Below, in pieces: positions 61,534-64,000 of a DNA stretch of 64,000 nt (its first letter is position 1; every line of letters begins with the position of its first letter). Origin of the DNA: CAWKGV01 sp963849305 (GTDB taxonomy: Bacteria > Pseudomonadota > Alphaproteobacteria > Acetobacterales > Acetobacteraceae). The notes beneath the pieces were generated by a model. The model worked only from the letters and a program-made list of their open reading frames with translations. It did no database searches and had not been told where the DNA came from. The stretch covers positions 496,001-560,000 of the forward strand of contig CAWKGV010000022.1 of assembly GCA_963849305.1 (NCBI GenBank), written 5' to 3'. The position numbers were made by a program, and so were the translations under genes.

Positions 61534-63129
61534 CTATAGAATGGGACAGGGCGCGGTCGCCACCCGGCTCCACAACAGCCTGGCATCGCGGTCGGGATCG
61601 CGGACGACGCGGCATTCCGTATCCAGCACCATCACCGCGCGCTCCTGCGGTGTGTAGGCCGGCCAGGCCGGCAGGGCCTCGGTCTGCGGCCTCCCCGTAC
61701 GCGCGAATTGCGCCCAGCTCGCCGACAGGCACGCGGCCAACTCGTGCACGCCGGGCACGCCGGCGGTCGCTCCGCCGATCCCGGTATTGTCAAAGACCAG
61801 CGGCAGGTCGATCGTGTGCGGCGCCTTCAGCCTGCCGTCGCAGGCCGGCGTCTCCCAGGCCAGCGAGTAGAAGAAAGTCGGAGCCCGAAGGCGCGCAGCC
61901 TTGCGCTCGGCCCATAGAACCGAGCGAATCCAGAACTGCCCCGCCGTCAAGGCCGCGATCAGCCGCTCGGCCGGATTCGCGGCGGGGTCGCGGGCACGGT
62001 AAAGCTCCAGTACCCGATCGGTTGCATCGCCCGCTATCGGTTCGATCGTCGCGCGCAGCCCCTCCTCGGTCAGCGTGCCTTCCCAGACCGCATCGTCGTC
62101 CATCACATAGAGAGCGCTTTCGTCCTTCGTGTTTCCGATCAGCACGGGGAGGTCGTCGAAGAGTCCCGAGGGTTCGGGGTCGCAGGGCTGCTGCGGCAGA
62201 TCATCGCCATCGACAACCGGGCCGAAATCGTAGCGGTCGAGCAACGGCAGAGGCGGGCACCCGACCGCCTTCCGGGCCGGCGCGATCGCTGCGATCAGCC
62301 GATCGACTGGGATTGCGTGCAGTCGGTCGAGTGTGGTTCGGGGGATGCCGAGATCCCTGAACGCCACCGCAGCCAAAGCGTTGGCACGCTCGCGGGTCGA
62401 CAGCCGAATGGCGGCGCCGCTTTGAATGATCGCGCGATGGAACAGGCCGCGCACCGCGGGCATTGCCAGGAGTGTGCTGACCTTGCCGCCACCCCCCAAC
62501 TCGCCGAAAATCGTGACATTACCAGGATCGCCGCCGAACCGCTCGACATTGTCCCGCACCCAGCGCAGTGCGGCGATCAGATCGAGGATCCCGGCATTGC
62601 CCGAATGGGCATAGCGCGCACCACCGATCTCGGCGAGTTGCAGATGGCCGAGGATGTTCAGGCGATGATTGACGCCGACCACGACGACAGCGCCGCGCCG
62701 TGCCAGATTGGTGCCATCATAGACCAGCCAGTTGGCCGAGTGGAAGGCAAAGCCGCCGCCGTGCAGCCAGACCATGACCGGGCGCTTGCCGCCGTCGCCG
62801 AGCCCGGGGGTCCAGAGATTGATCGTGAGGCAGTCCTCGGTTTCGTGCGTCTCCGCGGACGGGCCGATTAAATCTGGCAGGGCCGGACGGCCGCCGACGC
62901 TCGAGTGCCATTGCGGAGCATGGCCGGCATAGGCGAAAGCTTCGCGCACCCCGGCCCAGGGCTCGGGCGGCAAGGGCGGCATGAAGCGGTTCTGCCCGCC
63001 GGTCGGCGCGCCGTAGGGAATGCCCTTGAAGGCATGGATGCCGGCGACCGTCAGGCCGCGGATCTTGCCCGCGCCGGTCTCGACCGCCGGCGTCGGTGCG
63101 GGATCGGTGGCGGGCATGTCGATCGGCAT
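61534..63129 (-). CDS. Type-B carboxylesterase
   Basis: 531 residues; GGAGGAGAG precedes the start at 63129. Family landmarks in order: GIPYGAPTGGQNRF, EDCLTINLWTP, VMVWLHGGGF (oxyanion), the nucleophile region GDPGNVTIFGELGGGGKVS, ESALYVMDDDA with the acid, and C-terminal GVPGVHELAAC with the His. At the nucleophile position the usual GESAGG reads GELGGG, so the catalytic Ser appears replaced by Leu. If correct the protein may be inactive or act differently. No signal peptide. Confidence 0.9.
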   Translation of the reverse strand: MPIDMPATDPAPTPAVETGAGKIRGLTVAGIHAFKGIPYGAPTGGQNRFMPPLPPEPWAGVREAFAYAGHAPQWHSSVGGRPALPDLIGPSAETHETEDCLTINLWTPGLGDGGKRPVMVWLHGGGFAFHSANWLVYDGTNLARRGAVVVVGVNHRLNILGHLQLAEIGGARYAHSGNAGILDLIAALRWVRDNVERFGGDPGNVTIFGELGGGGKVSTLLAMPAVRGLFHRAIIQSGAAIRLSTRERANALAAVAFRDLGIPRTTLDRLHAIPVDRLIAAIAPARKAVGCPPLPLLDRYDFGPVVDGDDLPQQPCDPEPSGLFDDLPVLIGNTKDESALYVMDDDAVWEGTLTEEGLRATIEPIAGDATDRVLELYRARDPAANPAERLIAALTAGQFWIRSVLWAERKAARLRAPTFFYSLAWETPACDGRLKAPHTIDLPLVFDNTGIGGATAGVPGVHELAACLSASWAQFARTGRPQTEALPAWPAYTPQERAVMVLDTECRVVRDPDRDARLLWSRVATAPCPIL

Positions 63130-63549
63130 CGCATCTCTCCTCCGGAAGCAACCCTGCGAGCGGCGCGTGGGTCCGATGCATCCACAGTTCGTCGGGATCG
63201 AAGCTTGGCATGATTCATTCTATCCCTACTTCGCCCAAGTCTCACTATCGGTAGCGACAGAAGCCAGCGATGGCCAAGCCCTCGGGGCCTCGCAAAAATC
63301 ATATGTGGACGGCCCCCGCGTGCAAGGACTTTCGAGGTGGTTCTGGCGATATGGTCAGGTGCAGTCATATGTCCGGCCCTTTGGTGCGGTGCATTTGACC
63401 GCTGGCCCTGATGGAGTTCGCTGATCGGGTCCCAATCAAGACTACGCGCTTCGTTGCGCCTTGAATTACCCGGGTCTGCCCGATCCGCGGCTCGACCGCT
63501 CGCCATCACGTCCTCTTCACCCTCGCATTCTGCACGGGCTCGCGGCTGC
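63130..63549. other. 420-nt region upstream of the carboxylesterase gene
   Basis: It must contain the esterase promoter. TCATATGT occurs twice (63299-63306 and 63365-63372), each followed by a GGCCC-containing stretch, a possible operator pair. The right end is probably the end of the IS110 element. No gene is recognised. Confidence 0.4.
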
Positions 63550-64000
63550 TTACGCAGGCTGCCCGACAACCTGTTTTGCGCGGTAGCTGTCCCCGCGCAT
63601 GATCACCGCCCAAACGATGCGGGCGGTCTTATTGGCCAGCGCGACTGGCTACCTTGGTCGCCTTGCGCGCCAGCAATGAGCGGACCCATTCGCCGTCGCG
63701 TGTCGGTCGATTGCGCGCATGGCGTAGAACGGCGACCGCACCGGCGATCAGCAGGCTGCGGATGTATTTGTCGCCTCGTTTGCTGGTGTGGCCCAGCCGC
63801 TCCTTGCCGCCGCTCGAGTTCTGCCGCGGTGTCATCCCAAGCCAGGCGGCGAACTCTCGGCCCGACCGGAACAAGGATGGATCGGCGACTGTCGCAGCAA
63901 TCGCGCTGGCACCCATGATGCCGACGCCGGGCACAGTCGCGAGCAATTGGCTCGCCTGGTTTTGCCGATGCCATTTCGTCAGGCGCACTTCGATCTCCCG
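63550..64000 (-). pseudogene. IS110-family transposase, C-terminal part, frameshifted and cut by the window edge
   Basis: The minus strand encodes the C-terminal transposase-20 domain: LLATVPGVGIMGASAIAATV, FRSGREFAAWLGMTPRQNSSGGKERLGHTSKRGDKYIRSLLI, then ARKATKVA. One extra base at about 63646 shifts the frame; beyond it the other frame continues VALANKTARIVWAVIMRGDSYR and ends at TAA 63550-63552. The N-terminal DEDD part lies outside the window. Confidence 0.82.

Overview
The window is GC-rich, densely coded DNA. It most resembles an alphaproteobacterium, plausibly of the Rhodospirillales/Acetobacteraceae type. That placement is inferred from codon use and gene families (GNAT, amidase, SDR and MFS catabolic clusters, VanAB-like Rieske system, NsrR-type regulator, IS3/IS5/IS110/ISNCY fragments). 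No rRNA or tRNA was recognised. Most of the window is accessory catabolic and stress-response gene content; the last ~20 kb also holds many mobile-element remains.

Left part (1-11.4 kb), mostly on the minus strand. A ribose-type ABC transporter (permease, duplicated ATPase, periplasmic binding protein) sits beside a NagA-like deacetylase, a divergent frameshifted Gfo/Idh/MocA dehydrogenase and, further on, a TIM-barrel sugar isomerase/epimerase; together they suggest import and catabolism of an amino sugar, polyol or sugar derivative. Embedded between them is an odd minus-strand cluster (9839 to 5712): an EXORDIUM-like putative metallopeptidase, a stand-alone copy of its C-terminal domain, a 72-residue Gly/Ala-rich protein, and an exported PQQ-type beta-propeller flanked by two small exported proteins.

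Middle-left (11.5-22.5 kb), plus strand. A tightly packed catabolic run encodes a VanA/VanB-like Rieske oxygenase pair, nucleoside hydrolase, M20 peptidase (frameshifted), DUF1345 membrane protein, AtzG-like subunit plus amidase (frameshifted), D-aminoacylase-like amidohydrolase and alpha/beta hydrolase. CspA, a small conserved protein and an enolase-superfamily enzyme follow.

Middle (22.5-46.4 kb). Here are a CoxG-like membrane-anchored protein, small stress-type proteins, a quinone reductase, an OPT transporter, a branched-chain aminotransferase divergent from a MarR regulator, an OmpR/EnvZ-like two-component pair and a LysE gene with an in-frame stop. A probable nitric-oxide cassette follows (NsrR-like regulator, 53-residue membrane peptide, group III truncated haemoglobin, DUF1971, membrane protein). 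After it come two MFS transporters, a GNAT/LysR divergent pair with a palindrome, two DUF892 ferritin-like proteins, a thioredoxin-reductase-like flavoprotein and a TPR protein with seven near-identical 47-residue repeats.

Right part (46.4-64 kb). A complete-looking IS3-family element with mapped inverted repeats precedes an SDR-amidase-PyrF-HpaB-sugar transporter run. Minus-strand HCCA-isomerase-like and SDR genes and a decayed PrpF-family gene follow. Next is a papain-like protein carrying a seven-repeat, probably seven-bladed propeller of near-identical 156-bp units. A transposon graveyard comes after it (IS5, ISNCY, group II intron), then a GNAT enzyme, a type-B carboxylesterase and a frameshifted IS110 transposase at the right edge.

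Several otherwise well-conserved genes carry single frameshifts or a stop. This is either genuine gene decay or residual base-calling error, and it affects how far the pathway reconstructions can be trusted.
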